DNA of 64,000 nucleotides from Torymus aiolomorphi (GCA_036365515.1 CM070876.1:109154810-109218809); one strand, 5' to 3'. Counted from the stretch's first letter, positions 11,160 to 22,548 are shown. Notes: generated from the letters alone by a model not told the origin. Program-made: numbers and translations.

Positions 11160-12030
11160 TGTCTTTCAAAGAAACAAACACAGATGAATCCTCATCCGAT
11201 GGTTCTGAAGACGAAGAAGAAATCTGGACTGAAATTATGAATTTTATGACAACAGCCGATGATCAAGTGTATTTCGCCGCAGAGGTAATTCATTATTTAT
11301 ATATTCACTTCGCAATTAATACTCTTATACTTGGTTAATTTACACTATATTTTTAACATTCACAGGTAATACTTACATTTGGAATTTGTGGTGCACTCCG
11401 CTATAAATTCACTACATAATAGACAAATGATTTTCAATGGTATTATCCGTACAGCTACGACAAACACTCATCCAAAACCATCGACAAGTACTACACCCAA
11501 TGAAACTCACTCCGACTACCATTCAAATTGGTCGCATTCCAACCAGGAATTCACTACGAACCAGTTCCATCCAATTCCAAGTAAGCATAACAAATATTAA
11601 TATACTATATAAGTTTGCTCGATGCCACCTGTACTACCTTTCATTCTGAAGAAACTTTATTTCAGACCAACAACTCCACTTTACCACAGCGAGCAATAAG
11701 AAAATACTTACACCGGAAAACAATGAAAATCAATCCTCGACAAACCACAACAGTAAAAAATTTCTTTCAAAAACACCAGTGAAAGTAGGATTCAAAGATA
11801 AAGTAACTACTCAACCACCTCTGATTACAATTTAAATTGGTTAGATTTCAACGAAGAAATCACTACGAACAACTTCAATTCAACTTTGGGTGAGCATATA
11901 AAATACTAATGTATAGAGTCGATGCCACCTGTACTACTTTTCATTCGTAACAAACTTTATTTCAGATCAAAAACCTGCTACGACAACAAGCAATACAACA
12001 ACTCTTCAATGAATCAAAAAGAATTCTTAA
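11160..12030 (+). pseudogene. Possible spliced gene inside element X, function unknown
   Basis: An ATG at 11160 opens an acidic stretch (SSSDGSEDEEEIWTEIMNF) up to a donor-like GAG/GTAATT at 11286. Further on, a frame covering about 11379-11579 ends at a donor AA/GTAAGC and joins in phase, across an intron ending TTTCAG at 11666, to another 57 codons ending at 11835. A tandem duplicate of this exon-intron block follows (see the repeat). The first and second pieces do not join without a stop, so this is either decayed or my exon limits are wrong. No family recognised. Confidence 0.3.
11505..11970 (+). repeat. Tandem duplication of an exon-intron block (period about 300 bp)
   Basis: The block at about 11505-11670 recurs at about 11815-11970: CACTACGAAC, a donor (GTAAGCAT, then GTGAGCAT), CGATGCCACCTGTACTAC and an acceptor (AACTTTATTTCAG) come in the same order and spacing. 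Confidence 0.75.
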
Positions 12031-12461
12031 AAATTTTAATCCTCAAATTCAAGATAAAAATCAAAACCAAATCAAAATAAATCACTGAATGCAGATAAAA
12101 ATCAAAATCAAGGTCAGAACAACTCATTGAGATAAAATAAATTCAACTTTAAATAAATATATTAAAATTAAAAATTGTACTATCAACGGCAATTTCATTG
12201 TAAATATTAACAATTACAAATCTGATAAAGAAAATCATTTGTAAAGAAAAAAAATCAAACAAAAATTTATTTTATATTGAGATTAATATATTGAAAGTTA
12301 AAATTATTAAGACCAAAGCTGATTAATTTAAATGTAAATCTTGTATTAATTATTGTATTAATACTTGATGTTAATATATTGAAAAAGTTTAAATTATTAA
12401 AATCAAACTTTATTGTACTTATATCATGACCTTATTTCTTTCTTTTTTTAATGAATGTGTT

Positions 12462-12526
12462 TATGATGCCCGCCCCAACCAGTAAAACCTCGGCTTCGCC
12501 TCGGTCTTGCAAATGTCGGGCGGGCA
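12462..12526. repeat. GC-rich hairpin
   Basis: GATGCCCGCC at one end pairs with GGCGGGCATC at the other, with CCTCGGCTTCGCCTCGG at the centre. Confidence 0.7.
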
Positions 12527-12763
12527 TCAAACCATCTGTGTAACAGCGAAAGTAGCAGACGGACAAAAAACCAGCTCTCCACGCCGGGCCGAAAGAAAGA
12601 ACAGTCGGTAATATCGACCGAGCTACCCAAAGCGGCCGACAGTACTATCGAGCGGGCCGAAAGAAAAAGTAACACTCAAACACAGCTAGCAGACGACAAC
12701 GCAATTTTATCAATTATTTAACAATTACAGAACGTACATTCGGCCGGGGAGTAAGAAAAATAG

Positions 12764-12893
12764 TATACAATACTTGGACCGGAAATTGGATGCCCTGGCC
12801 GTGCGTCATGACGCCCTCGGCTTCGCCTCGGGCGTCATACCACGCACGGCCCAGAAATCCAATTTCCGGCCCACGTATCGTAATATACTATTT
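12764..12893. repeat. Long GC-rich hairpin next to the right end of element X
   Basis: An almost complete palindrome of about 130 bp: GGACCGGAAATTGGAT on the left mirrors ATCCAATTTCCGGCCC on the right, with CCCTCGGCTTCGCCTCGGG at the tip. The outer end reads CGTATCGTAATATACTAT, nearly the same as at 19522 (see findings). Confidence 0.75.
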
Positions 12894-13006
12894 GCTTTTG
12901 CACAAATAAATTGCTTTAATGATACTTCCCAGTAGCTAAAACCTTATTTTTTGTAATTCTTGGTTTTCAGCAAAAGAAAAAGTGGCAGGCATTAAAGACA
13001 ATAACT

Positions 13007-14583
13007 ATGGGCATTAAACTACTAATAAAGGGTTGTGCATTGCTGATGAGCATTTCGAGCTCACTACAAAAAGATTTGATGCCCTATTACCATACCATTG
13101 ACAATAATCCGGGACTCGTGTTTGTTAAGGCAAAAGAACTTGTGTTTATCAAAGAAAAATGGAGTATGGTAACATCGGTCAATACGGAGTTTATCAAAAC
13201 AGCAACTAAGTTGGGCAGAGCAGAGTTGGAGTCTATCCGCGATGCGTACCAACAGATGCGCAAATCGAACGGCACAATAACTCACATGGTTAGAGTGCTG
13301 GACATTGAATTGCGTAATCTACAAGAAGGAACAAAAAATTTGAGAAAAAACGAGTTGTTTTACGACCTCGTAGTAGTTCCTAGAGGGGGGGAGTTCAACG
13401 TACCATCCACGAGATATTTGTTAGAAAATTATAGGGAAATTAGTGTATTTATGGGTAAATTACGCGAAGATAAGCTCGAGATAATGTCGGGAGACAGGGA
13501 AAATATTTGCATAATTGAAAACGACTACGCGTGCTAAAGTTTAATCATTCGGCAGAAATTTGAAAAATTACATAAACAAATTACAAAAGTACTGTGGGGC
13601 GAACATAAAGTGGACGTTAACTTTCAATTCATCCTACAAAACTTATATGAATTGCTCGAAATAATTGGAAAAACCAAATAGCTCATTTTGAACTTGTGTG
13701 ATTTGTTGGGGCACCAAAAGGTTTTGTTTACATCTGCGGAATTAAATAAATTTTTAATTCAAATTAGGGATGATAGAAAATTATCTTTACCATTCTTTAT
13801 ATCAAATTTCGGGTCAATTTTGTTGAGGCAGTTGGTTAAGGTGCATATTGTATTTGTTAATAATGAATTATTTATTGAGATGGTAATACCATTCACCGAT
13901 AAAGATCATTTCTTGTTATATGAAATGCAATCTTTTCCAGTTTTCCAAGCAAATTTGGAAGACAAAACTTTAGCACGTCATATTAAGCCGCGAGCGGACT
14001 ATATCGCTGTCGGCGACTCGAGCGATCGCTATCTATTTCTAAACCAATCGGACTTGAGTAAATGTGACGAAAGAAATACCTTTTTCTTTTGTGAAAACGA
14101 ATTTTATTCTGAAAATTATATCTCGTGCGAGAAAATGTTACTATCTAAACCAAATTATGGGGAATTGTCATTATGCAATATTCAGTTTTCACAAGGAAAA
14201 GAGCAGTATTTTCAAAGAATGACCGATAAATGCGGTTTTGAGTATAATTATAATTGCATTTTTGGGTACGTTCACGTACTTTGCTTTCCGCCTACTTCAA
14301 AATAAAGGACAGACGTCCTGCGGAAACAGAAAATGCATATGTACCAATGTACCCTTTGGACCACGGTTTTAAATGTAATTTCACGGGTATGTCACATTAT
14401 GAAGAACCTCGGCCGCCTCCCGTACCGATAAAAAATTATGAGGCTAGCCCTGCGAAATCAGCATTAATAAAAATTTGTAACGATAACGTTCCAAAGCCGG
14501 GTCCGTCTGAAAATCGCGAAGCTAGTCCTTCAAAAACAGTCGTTCGTTTAACTGCTGTTGATACCTTATTATCAGGTGTTTAA
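13007..14583 (+). pseudogene. Errantivirus-type envelope (baculovirus F-like) remnant
   Basis: An old copy of an insect retroviral envelope gene. The frame opens at ATG 13007 with a hydrophobic, signal-peptide-like N-terminus, 25 bases after a splice-acceptor-like TTTTCAG, which fits a spliced env message. The region after it, with helices and then a Cys-containing ectodomain at 13690-14300, follows the pattern of baculovirus F/errantivirus env proteins. The frame is broken by stop codons at 13535-13537 and 13679-13681 and by a frameshift near 14290. I see no hydrophobic membrane segment before the proline-rich tail (14310-14583), so that part appears deleted. No pol gene stands next to it. 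Confidence in the family is moderate because it rests on pattern alone. Confidence 0.6.
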
Positions 14584-14614
14584 ATAATTCAAATATTTGT
14601 AAAATCGTTTTGTA

Positions 14615-14617
<3 letters not shown>

Positions 14618-14651
<34 letters not shown>
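14618..14651. repeat. (AT)n microsatellite
   Basis: About 34 bp of alternating A and T. It forms the boundary where the Helitron Rep frame is lost. Confidence 0.95.
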
Positions 14652-14652
<1 letters not shown>

Positions 14653-14679
14653 GTATATACATTGCTTTGAGGCAACAGA

Positions 14680-15764
14680 TAAAGGGATGCTTAAAATATG
14701 ATAAGTGATTTCTTGTGCTGAAATTTCGGTTTTATTTATAAAAACTTTAACAATACTACGTAACTGCTGCTGTAGAGAATAGTTTCCTTTTCGAACTTCA
14801 TCAGCAGTATCTTTTATTACTTTCGACAAACCTCGTTGACTTTCTCCGATATAGTTAATAATGTAACCAATACAAGCATATGGATCTAATATAAATTGTA
14901 TATCCATGTTGCATTTCATTAGAGTTAAAATCAGTTTGTTATAGGCATTAATTCTTAATTCATCAATATTTCTTTTTGAAAAAGTTGTAGGTCGTTTAAT
15001 ATTAGATTCAATAACATTTAAATATTGTTTTTCATTTAATTGGATATAATCTAAAAATTCCTTAATTGATGTAATACTTTGTACTTTTTTATCTTTTTTT
15101 GCGATTAAATCAACTGTATTTTTAATATCATACCATTTACGTTCAATAAACTTCTTTACATCATTTTTTACATTTTTATTTTTATTTGGTAATAATATTT
15201 TTATTACGTTCATTGGTAATTGAGGAAATCCAAATCTGCAATAATTGTTATCTGTTCCAAAGTCTTTTTTTTTACAAGTATTATTGTGTTTGTGTACTTG
15301 ATAATTTATTAATCCTGATATTTCCGGATCCTTGTATACGGTCATAAAATTATCAATAAATTTTTCGCATTTATGAATAGAATTTTGGTCTCGACTACTA
15401 AAGTGCGGTCCATTTTTTAACCACAACATGCAATGAATATGTGGACTCCCTCTATGTTGAAATTCAACTCTATAATAAAAATCTGCAAGATCGTATTCAT
15501 TAAATATTCCATTTTTACATTTTAAAAGTTTAAATAATTCTCGGATTCGATAATTATAATATCGAGCACATGTGACTGGAACACTTTGTATAAATTTTAT
15601 TTTATCTTGCCATGTTAATTCTTCGCAATCTTTTGCGTTTATTTCTTCTTTATCCAGTATTTTTTTCAACATTATAATTAGTTCTGTCTATTTCATTTCA
15701 GCAGCTGATACAGTTAAAAATATATCGGGCGTGCCAAGTTGGCGCATCATACTAAATACTTTTT
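14680..15764 (-). pseudogene. Helitron Rep (HUH endonuclease) region
   Basis: Rolling-circle initiator domain. On minus, from 15764: KKVFSMMRQLGTPDIFLTVS (end of the Helitron-like N region), then Rep motif 2, FQHRGSPHIHCMLWL, with the two metal-binding His at about 15447. The catalytic tyrosine block near 14850-14880 reads YACIGYIINYIGE, with both tyrosines kept and a Glu where family members usually have Lys. Coding continues to SAQEITYHILSIPLS (about 14710), the usual lead into the helicase, and then runs into simple AT repeat. One TAG (about 15690) replaces an expected Trp codon, so the gene is dead as read. Confidence 0.85.
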
Positions 15765-15766
15765 TG

Positions 15767-15884
15767 CTTCCTCCTGGAGGAAGCTTTATTATAGTAAAAA
15801 AAAAGTTTATGAGATAATGTGTTAGAAATGTTATTTAGCAAATTTGGAATCGAAATACACTATTTTTAGAAAATGTCCGTATGG

Positions 15885-15981
<97 letters not shown>

Positions 15982-17213
15982 CGCTGATATCTCATGATCT
16001 ACTCGACCGATTTTAACGGGAGAGTGATCATTTTTTTAGATTTTGCTTCCACAATTGGGGTCAATATTCTATTTTTGTAAAATTTAATTTTTTTTTTATA
16101 GCCATTTTTAATTTTCAAAATTTTAATTTTCTATTTTTTTAATATTTAGAACAAATATTGTTTATATATCATGAATTCTCTGTATGTAGGATAAAATTAT
16201 CTACAATTTAAAAAAAAAAAAGTCGGTAGCTATATTTCGTCATAAGTTATTGATGAAAACGTTATATTTTGTAAATAGGTTATATTTCGAAATTAAAAAA
16301 AGATATTAACATGAATATTTTTTTGGTTATAAAGGATATTAAGTACTATAACTTACTAAATTTTTAGGTTTCTTTATTCATTATTTTTTGAGAAAAACAA
16401 TAATTTATCAAAAAAGTGTTTTTTTTTTTGTCGTTCAATAACTATAGTAAAATTGGCTTAATCACTTTGAAATTCTTTGTAGGGGTAGATTTTGTATACC
16501 AATCGAGTGAGTTCTTTGGGCAAAAGGATTGATCCATAAATTTCGGAGATATTTCAGGTTAAAATTTTTTTCAATTTTTTTTAAATCGTAATTTCTCGAG
16601 AACGGCTCTATGTATCTAAATGGAGTGGGTGGCATTCGAAAGAGAATTAAATTACCTATATCTTCTAAGAAAAATTAATTGTCTAGCTATCACGGTTCTT
16701 TTGTTATTAACAAAAACGTAAAAATTGAAAAATGAAAAAAAATGAGTTTTATATGTTCACCTATTACAAGAGTAAAATTGTCTTATTCGCTTCAAAATTC
16801 ATTGTAGAGGTATATTATTGATAGTTCTCGGATGAGTTCTTTTGGCAAAATAATTGGCTCATAAATTTCAGTAATATTTGAGGTAAACACAATCAAAGAA
16901 CAACTTTAGAATATTTTTTTTATTTCGAACCAATGTACGACGAGAAGCCGTTGACAGTGGACTTGAAGAAGAAAAATTTGATGAAGAATAGAACTTGAAG
17001 AAGATTGTTTTCCATTCATATAAGAATTAAAATCACAAACAAATAAATTGCAAATGGAACCTCAATGAATAGTCATGAAAAAATTACAAGTTCATATTTT
17101 CCATAAAAGTTTTCCAATTTTTTTCGTGAAAAATTTATTTTTCGAATTTTAATTTAATAAAAGGAATCAAAAAATTATTTTGAGGAAGCTACGTGCCAAT
17201 TAATTGGCAGCGG
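15767..17213. mobile_element. Noncoding repeat inserted in the Helitron
   Basis: Separates WEHNKK (17214-17240, minus) from KKVFSMM (15764), which adjoin in Helitron proteins. Runs of T lie at both junctions. One end carries the perfect palindrome TTCCTCCTGGAGGAA, the other TGCCAATTAATTGGCA. The interior is AT-rich with the (GT)n tract at 15889-15978 followed by CTCGACCGATTTTAACGGG. No gene seen. Confidence 0.6.
15889..15978. repeat. (GT)n microsatellite
   Basis: About 90 uninterrupted bases of GT. Confidence 0.97.
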
Positions 17214-18385
17214 TTTTTTATTATGTTCCCAAAAAGCAGGACTAGATCGATCAACTTGTAAGATTCTGAAGCTATCATTATGTTGAATCATTTTTTCTAA
17301 AGCATTGCTGTTCAAAACATGCTGTACTGTGATCGGACCAGATGATAAGCTTTTTTTTCTCAATGCTATTTGTATATTTGAAACTAGTTTATCTAAACGC
17401 GTTCTACAATGGCTTAACATAAGACAGGGTATATGTAAAGCGCATCGTCTATCAAACATACGAGCTTCTGATTTAGCTACTTGCGTTAAACTGATTTTTA
17501 TTTTTAACGTTCGTCGATGTCCACAATGAATAGTGGGAAATGCCAATTCTTCTAAATCATTATGTAATAGTAACGATATTGGCCGTTTGTTTTCTCAGGA
17601 GCAAATTTGAATGCTACAAATTCATCTAATAAGTGTTTCTTCTATTATAGGATTTATTGGTTCATCATTTATAGTTTCATCCCATTTATCATTATTTAAA
17701 TTTGTATTATTATTGTTGAGCTGTATTATTAAATTTCTTTTAGTTATTTCTTCACATGTATTAATTGTTGTATTTCTTTCGTTGTTATTTTGTTCCTCTA
17801 ACCAATTGTTAGAAAGTACAATATTATGTAATTGATATAACGGTTGTTTTGTTAAATAATCTGCAGCAAGGTATACTTTTTTTGGTCTTATGGTTTCAAA
17901 AGAATATGGATTTTTATCTGTCATTCTTCTCATTTGTTGAACTTGAACGGTTTGGATATTATCTATTGCTCGTGGTGAAATTGAAACATTATTGTCAACA
18001 TCAGTTGGAACATTAACACAGTTTCCACGAAGTCCAAATTGCTTATCAATACCAAGATGTTGTATTTGCATGAATGGTAATCGAGGTGATATTAATCTTT
18101 CTTCTAATGGAGTTAAATTTTGTAAAATTTCTGGAATTTCAGGATATTGTAAACCATTTATTAAAGCTAATTTTGGAATACGATTGCTAAATATAGCATT
18201 TTTACAGGTGTAACATAATATAATCTTATTCTCGTTTACAATTTGACAAATTTCTTCCCAATTTTTTACGAGTTTTTTATGTTTTACTATAGATTTTTCG
18301 TGTAAGTTGTAATCGATTTTTTAAACCAAAGACCCCCACAACTTGAACAAATCCATGTAGGTCCTTCTTTTATAGCTTTTAGTAC
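17214..18385 (-). pseudogene. Helitron Cys-rich/DUF6570 and Helitron-like N region
   Basis: Minus-strand coding in at least two frames. From 18385: VLKAIKEGPTWICSSCGG (first CxxC), a second pair (LCYTCKNAIF), LEERLISPRLPFMQI, then HLGIDKQFGLRGNCVNVP and SYFETIRPKK-like text of the DUF6570 domain up to 17622. A second frame (17546-17214) holds the start of the Helitron-like N domain and ends in SSPAFWEHNKK at the insertion. Breaks lie near 18300 and 17560-17620. These domains stand before Rep in Helitron proteins, as they do here. Confidence 0.8.
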
Positions 18386-18466
18386 ATTACGCTACAAGTG
18401 CGGGAAGTAGGTGATTCCCGCACGCGTGCGCGATCGCCTGCTTTACGCACGCGTAGCGTATACTAT
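18386..18466. repeat. Hairpin next to the left end of element Y
   Basis: TACATTACGCTAC on the left is mirrored by GTAGCGTATACTA on the right, with an inner hairpin GTGCGGGAA/TTCCCGCAC. Its outer end, reversed (CGTAATGTACTA), matches the ends of the hairpins at 12893 and 19522. Confidence 0.65.
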
Positions 18467-18852
18467 TTTTCCTCACAAGTTACGAAAAGTTCGATTTGAC
18501 TTTAACCAATAGAACAGTCACTGGAGGTCGATCTGTTTAAATGATAAGAATGATCCGAAAAACCACTGACAATATAGCAATTATACAGAAGAATGTTTTC
18601 ACGAAATTTGAACGTGATAGTCAACGTCGACTCCGAGAACTGTGGCAAAACGTAAACATACGATCGGGTTCGTTGGCTGCGCAGGAGTGAGTGCGCGGTG
18701 AGCGGGGTAACGGCGCGCGGTGCAAGCGGACCCCCTTCCCACACTCCGCGAGCTGAGAGCTATACCTCCTCAAATCATTTTCAATTGTTGCTTGAAAAGA
18801 AGTAACAGTCGGTTTTGTTTAATTTGAGCGCAGTTATTTTGTTTGTTCCACA

Positions 18853-20433
18853 ATGAGTTCTGATAGTGATTTAAGTGAGGATTCAAGTGCCGAGGTCAAT
18901 AATGAAGTTCCAGAGGAATTTTTGGAAGCGACGAAAAATGTGACCTTAAATTTATTACCTGATGTCTCTAAAAGAAGATACACACAGGCATACAATCAAT
19001 TCAAAGAATGGTGCAAATTGAAACATACGATTTCATTTGCAGAAGAGGTTTTTGTGGCATATTTTGACGAGCTTTCCAAAGGTCTCGCGCCATCATCGTT
19101 ATGGGTGCGTTTTTCAATGTTGAAAGCTACAATGCAATCTTACGAAAATATTGATATTGGAACTTACAAAAAGTTGGTGGCTTACTTGAAAAAATTGAAT
19201 GTTGGACACAAAGCAAAAAAAGCTAAAGTTTTCACAGCAATGGAAGTTCGAAGATTTATTGACGAAGCTTCAGACAGTGACTATTTAGTAATAAAGGTTA
19301 GTTTACTATATTTATACGTCTTTTTTGCAAAATAATTTAAAAATATATTTTTTACACCACTCTAACCTCAAAATCATAACTTTAATATGATTATTCGGCT
19401 CTCGTGGTATAAAATACGGTACGACACTGGTGCGTAAGGTGATTTTTACCGCATTCGACTTTTCGCACTCGCTTCGCTCGTGCGAAAAATGTCTCCTGCG
19501 GTAAATAATCACCTTCCACACCCGTATCGTAATGTACTATTGTATCAAATGAAAGAAAAAATTTATAAAGGAAGTAGTGAAAATGCATGTGTGATAAGAA
19601 TTTAATTTTTACAGGTTGTGCTTATTTTTGGTGTTATGGGAGCTTGTAGACGCGAAGAATTGACTTATTTTAAGAGGAAAAATGTTCAAGATCATGGATC
19701 TTTTATTTTGGTTACTATCCCGAAAACAAAAACTGGGATTGAACGATCGTTTACGGTCACTGGGGATTTTTATGGGCCCTGCAAGAAGTATATTGATGAA
19801 CTACCGAAAGAGTGTACGAAAATAGATAGATTTTTTTTAATGTATAGAAAAGGTATTCTCATATTGCAACCAATTGGTATTAATACGATTGGCAATATGC
19901 CTTCAGTAATTGCTCGATTTTTGAATCTGCCGGATGTCAAACGGTATACTAGCCATTCTCTTCGAAGAACCTCAGCGACTTTGCTTGTCGATGCTGGAGC
20001 GGACATCACAACGCTAAAAAGACACGGCGGATGGAAGTCCAATTCCGTCGCAGAGGGCTACATAGAAAATTCTATCAACAACAAAAGAAAAATAGGACAG
20101 CAAATCGAAGAAAGTGTATTTCGAATTTCATTAAAACAAGTACAGCCTGAGATACAAGAACGGGAAGCATCAACTTCTACTGCCGCAACCGATAAACCAT
20201 CTAAGCGCCAAAAACTTGATGATAATTTAGGCACATCGAGTTCATCGAATCAAAATAAATTTTTTCGACCGCCATCACCAGTATCATCAGAAAATCATAA
20301 TGAGCCTATTATTAATACTCATGCGGATAGCAATTCAACGTCGATAAATTTATCAAGTATAACCGAATCAGATAACACTATTTCTTTTCATTTCACAAAT
20401 AGCAATGTTACTATTAATATATTTAAAAAATAA
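18853..20433 (+). CDS. Tyrosine recombinase of element Y (two exons)
   Basis: Site-specific recombinase of the phage-integrase fold, expected to cut and rejoin DNA through a tyrosine. Exon 1 runs 18853-19297 from an ATG with an acidic Ser-rich start, and holds the N-terminal SAM-like helical domain (KRRYTQAYNQFKEWCK). A phase-0 intron (19298-19613) has GTTAGT at the donor and TTTTTACAG at the acceptor. Exon 2 gives GACRREEL (catalytic Arg), SHSLRRTSATLL (His and second Arg), KRHGGWKS (Trp in the usual His/Trp position) and EGYIEN (nucleophile Tyr), then a Ser-rich tail to 20433. About 420 residues with no inner stop. The four catalytic positions are all present. The Crypton assignment is by resemblance; a domesticated host gene is less likely given the inverted ends. 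Confidence 0.8.
19298..19613 (+). other. Intron of the recombinase gene, containing a hairpin
   Basis: Phase-0 intron between AAG/GTTAGT and ACAG/GTT. A palindrome of about 115 bp (19408-19525) fills its centre, with CTCGCTTCGCTCG at the tip and the end CCCGTATCGTAATGTACTAT, related to the hairpins beside X and Y. Confidence 0.7.
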
Positions 20434-20619
20434 TAAATGATAATTGTAAATTAATTTTACGAATTTTGTCACTATACCTGACTTGAATAAAAAATCCACA
20501 CCCAAAATATACCCATTAAAAATAACTTTCGCGTGCTGTTATAGCGCACTTTCCGAACGGAAACGCGTACGGAAAAACGAACTTTCTGCACGCCGTGAGG
20601 AAAAATATATTTTTCAATA

Positions 20620-21405
20620 CTTTTAACAAATTATGGTCGATTCATTAAATTATATGCGTCATTTGTATGACTAGAAGTGCAATCTATGTTTAATGATTGT
20701 AATAATTTTCGTATTTTTTGCTGTTTAGTATGTAATTGTTTAGATTTTCGCATATTTTTGATTTTATTATAATTAGTTTTATAATATCGTCGTTTGCAAT
20801 TTTTTATTTTGATACGTATATTTCTTAATCGTATTCAATTTTTTTTATGTTCATTAATTTTATAATTCTCATCTTTTAGTCTTAAAATTCGTATTTTATT
20901 TAAATTTTATAGTGACTCTTTTTTTTTTAATTCCGGATTTTTTCTTATTTTTTTTTGTATTCTCTATTTCTTAAACGTTCATTATTTTGAAAATACGACT
21001 TTGTTCTAAGGTGTTTTATTCTTAATGAATTATGTTTACGCATTTCGTTGTTATTTTTTCTTTCATTAGATCTTTTTTTTACTTCTTTCTAAATTTTTGT
21101 TTTCTATATTCAGGATTCTGTCTCAAATTTTTTAGTCGTTTCTTGTTATTTAATTTTTCTAATCTATATTTATTTTTATTTTGTCTATATTTTTTAATTT
21201 TATTTCTTATGGTTTGTTCTCGTATATTTGATAAATTGTTATTTTGTAAGTATTTTTTCATATAGTTGTTATTATATTTTTTATATTCGGTTTGTTTATT
21301 TTCATTAAATTTACGTTTGTTTTTCATGTAATTCTTTACATAATTATTTTTATTTGTGGAATAAATATATGAGTTTTTTTTTGTATATTTATTATTTTTC
21401 TTATA
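20620..21405 (-). pseudogene. Helitron basic linker region
   Basis: Minus-strand coding, broken in several places, of very Lys/Arg/Asn/Tyr-rich text (for example KRKFNENKQTEYKKYNNN at 21327-21260). Such repeats of basic residues stand between OTU and DUF6570 parts in Helitron-type proteins. Degenerate; no catalytic motif. Confidence 0.55.
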
Positions 21406-22206
21406 TTATGTTTGTGACATTGTTTCTTTACTTTTATTTATTAATACATTTTCAATATTATTATGATTTGTTTGATAACTTGATAGCTCATCAATGCAAT
21501 TTTCATTTTTTTGTTTACTAGTCGGTAAGATATTTTTATTATTATTATTTTGATTAGATATTTCATCAGTTGTATATTTAAATATTGTTTGATTTAGAAA
21601 CTGTGTATCATGTAATTCATTACTTAGTTGAACTGTATGAAATGTATTTTTTAAAAGTAATAAATCATAATGTCCGGTTTTATCGTAGATATTATCAGAA
21701 TTTAATAACAAATATACTGTTTCTTCATCACTATCAGTTCTTGATACATTTGTTTCGAAAAGTGTTTGATATATTTCAAATTTAATTTGTTTATGTAAAA
21801 TTTTAATTGATTTTTTATATATGTCTGAAAATATAATTGTTTCGTATCCAGTCCCATATGGTATATGTTTGGCAGTTGACTTGAAAATATAATTATGATA
21901 ATCATTTTTATTGTTTATATTTTAAATATGTTTTATTATGTCTTTTTCATTTTCCCAATTATTTGTTACATATTTCAGAATTTCGTATTTCATAAGATCG
22001 TGATAGATATCAATTTTGTAAATAGCATAGCACATTGCATGAAATAAACAATTATTGTCGTTAGCTATTGTTATTAATTTAAAATTTTGAACATCATATG
22101 TTTTTCCAATAATATTATTATTGGAATTTATATAAGATTTAGGTGATAAAGAAGCAGAATCGTGTTTTTTACTGTAATTTTCAAGACTCGGTTTCTTATA
22201 CATTTT
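21406..22206 (-). pseudogene. OTU cysteine-protease domain 2 of the Helitron
   Basis: Ovarian-tumour-type protease fold, a known passenger of animal Helitrons. From 22206 on minus: a short linker, then NDNNCLFHAMCYAIYK with the catalytic Cys (about 22045), and after a frameshift near 21915 the closing TGHYDLLLLK with the catalytic His (about 21672). A Ser/Asn/Gln-rich tail follows to 21406. The first residue of the Asp-Gly-x-Cys motif is kept as Asp but Gly is Asn. The frame is open on the upstream side right up to the Gypsy insertion. Confidence 0.8.
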
Positions 22207-22548
22207 ATTATGTCACGTCGAGCACGACCGACCGCTACTTTTAACACCCGTGCTACCATCTATCCTTACCACCCTACAACCTTTTTTCCTTCATTTTACC
22301 ATGAGTCCTATTTCCTGTCAGTAACGCCACCTAGTAGCAACTGGGTTACCTGCGAGAGCCAGAGTTCGCATGGTAACAAATCCTACCTTACCCGTATCTG
22401 TACGACCTATCGATCCAACCGTTGTCCTTGGCAGGCGCCACATGTGAACCCGAGTAACCTTATTCCCCACCCGAATCTTTGCCACCCCATGCATAGATGA
22501 GATACCCTACACTCCCCTATCTTTGTATCTGCCCTAGATAGAAGCGCG

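Larger units (their letters stand above)
10554..12762. mobile_element. Element X: 2.2-kb DNA element with terminal inverted repeats
   Basis: Left end begins TATTTTTTTACTTGCCC; the right end, reversed, begins TATTTTTCTTACTCCCC, and both continue to a shared CCGAA.GTACGT block, giving an imperfect inverted repeat of about 30 bp. The right end also shares GTATACTATTTTTC and a T/C-rich extension with the left end of the tyrosine-recombinase element at 18464, and the two are of similar length (2209 and 2144 bp). No recombinase was found inside, so X may be a non-autonomous or decayed relative. GC-rich subterminal parts contain several GGGCCGAAAGA motifs. Confidence 0.6.
18464..20607 (+). mobile_element. 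Element Y: tyrosine-recombinase (Crypton-like) element with inverted ends
   Basis: The left end TATTTTTCCTCAC (18464-18476) is repeated inverted at 20595-20607, and an AAAGTTCG block follows inside on both sides. It carries one gene, a tyrosine recombinase, on the plus strand, opposite to the Helitron in which it sits. Known Cryptons lack terminal inverted repeats, so the ends are unusual for that class. No clear target duplication. Confidence 0.65.
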
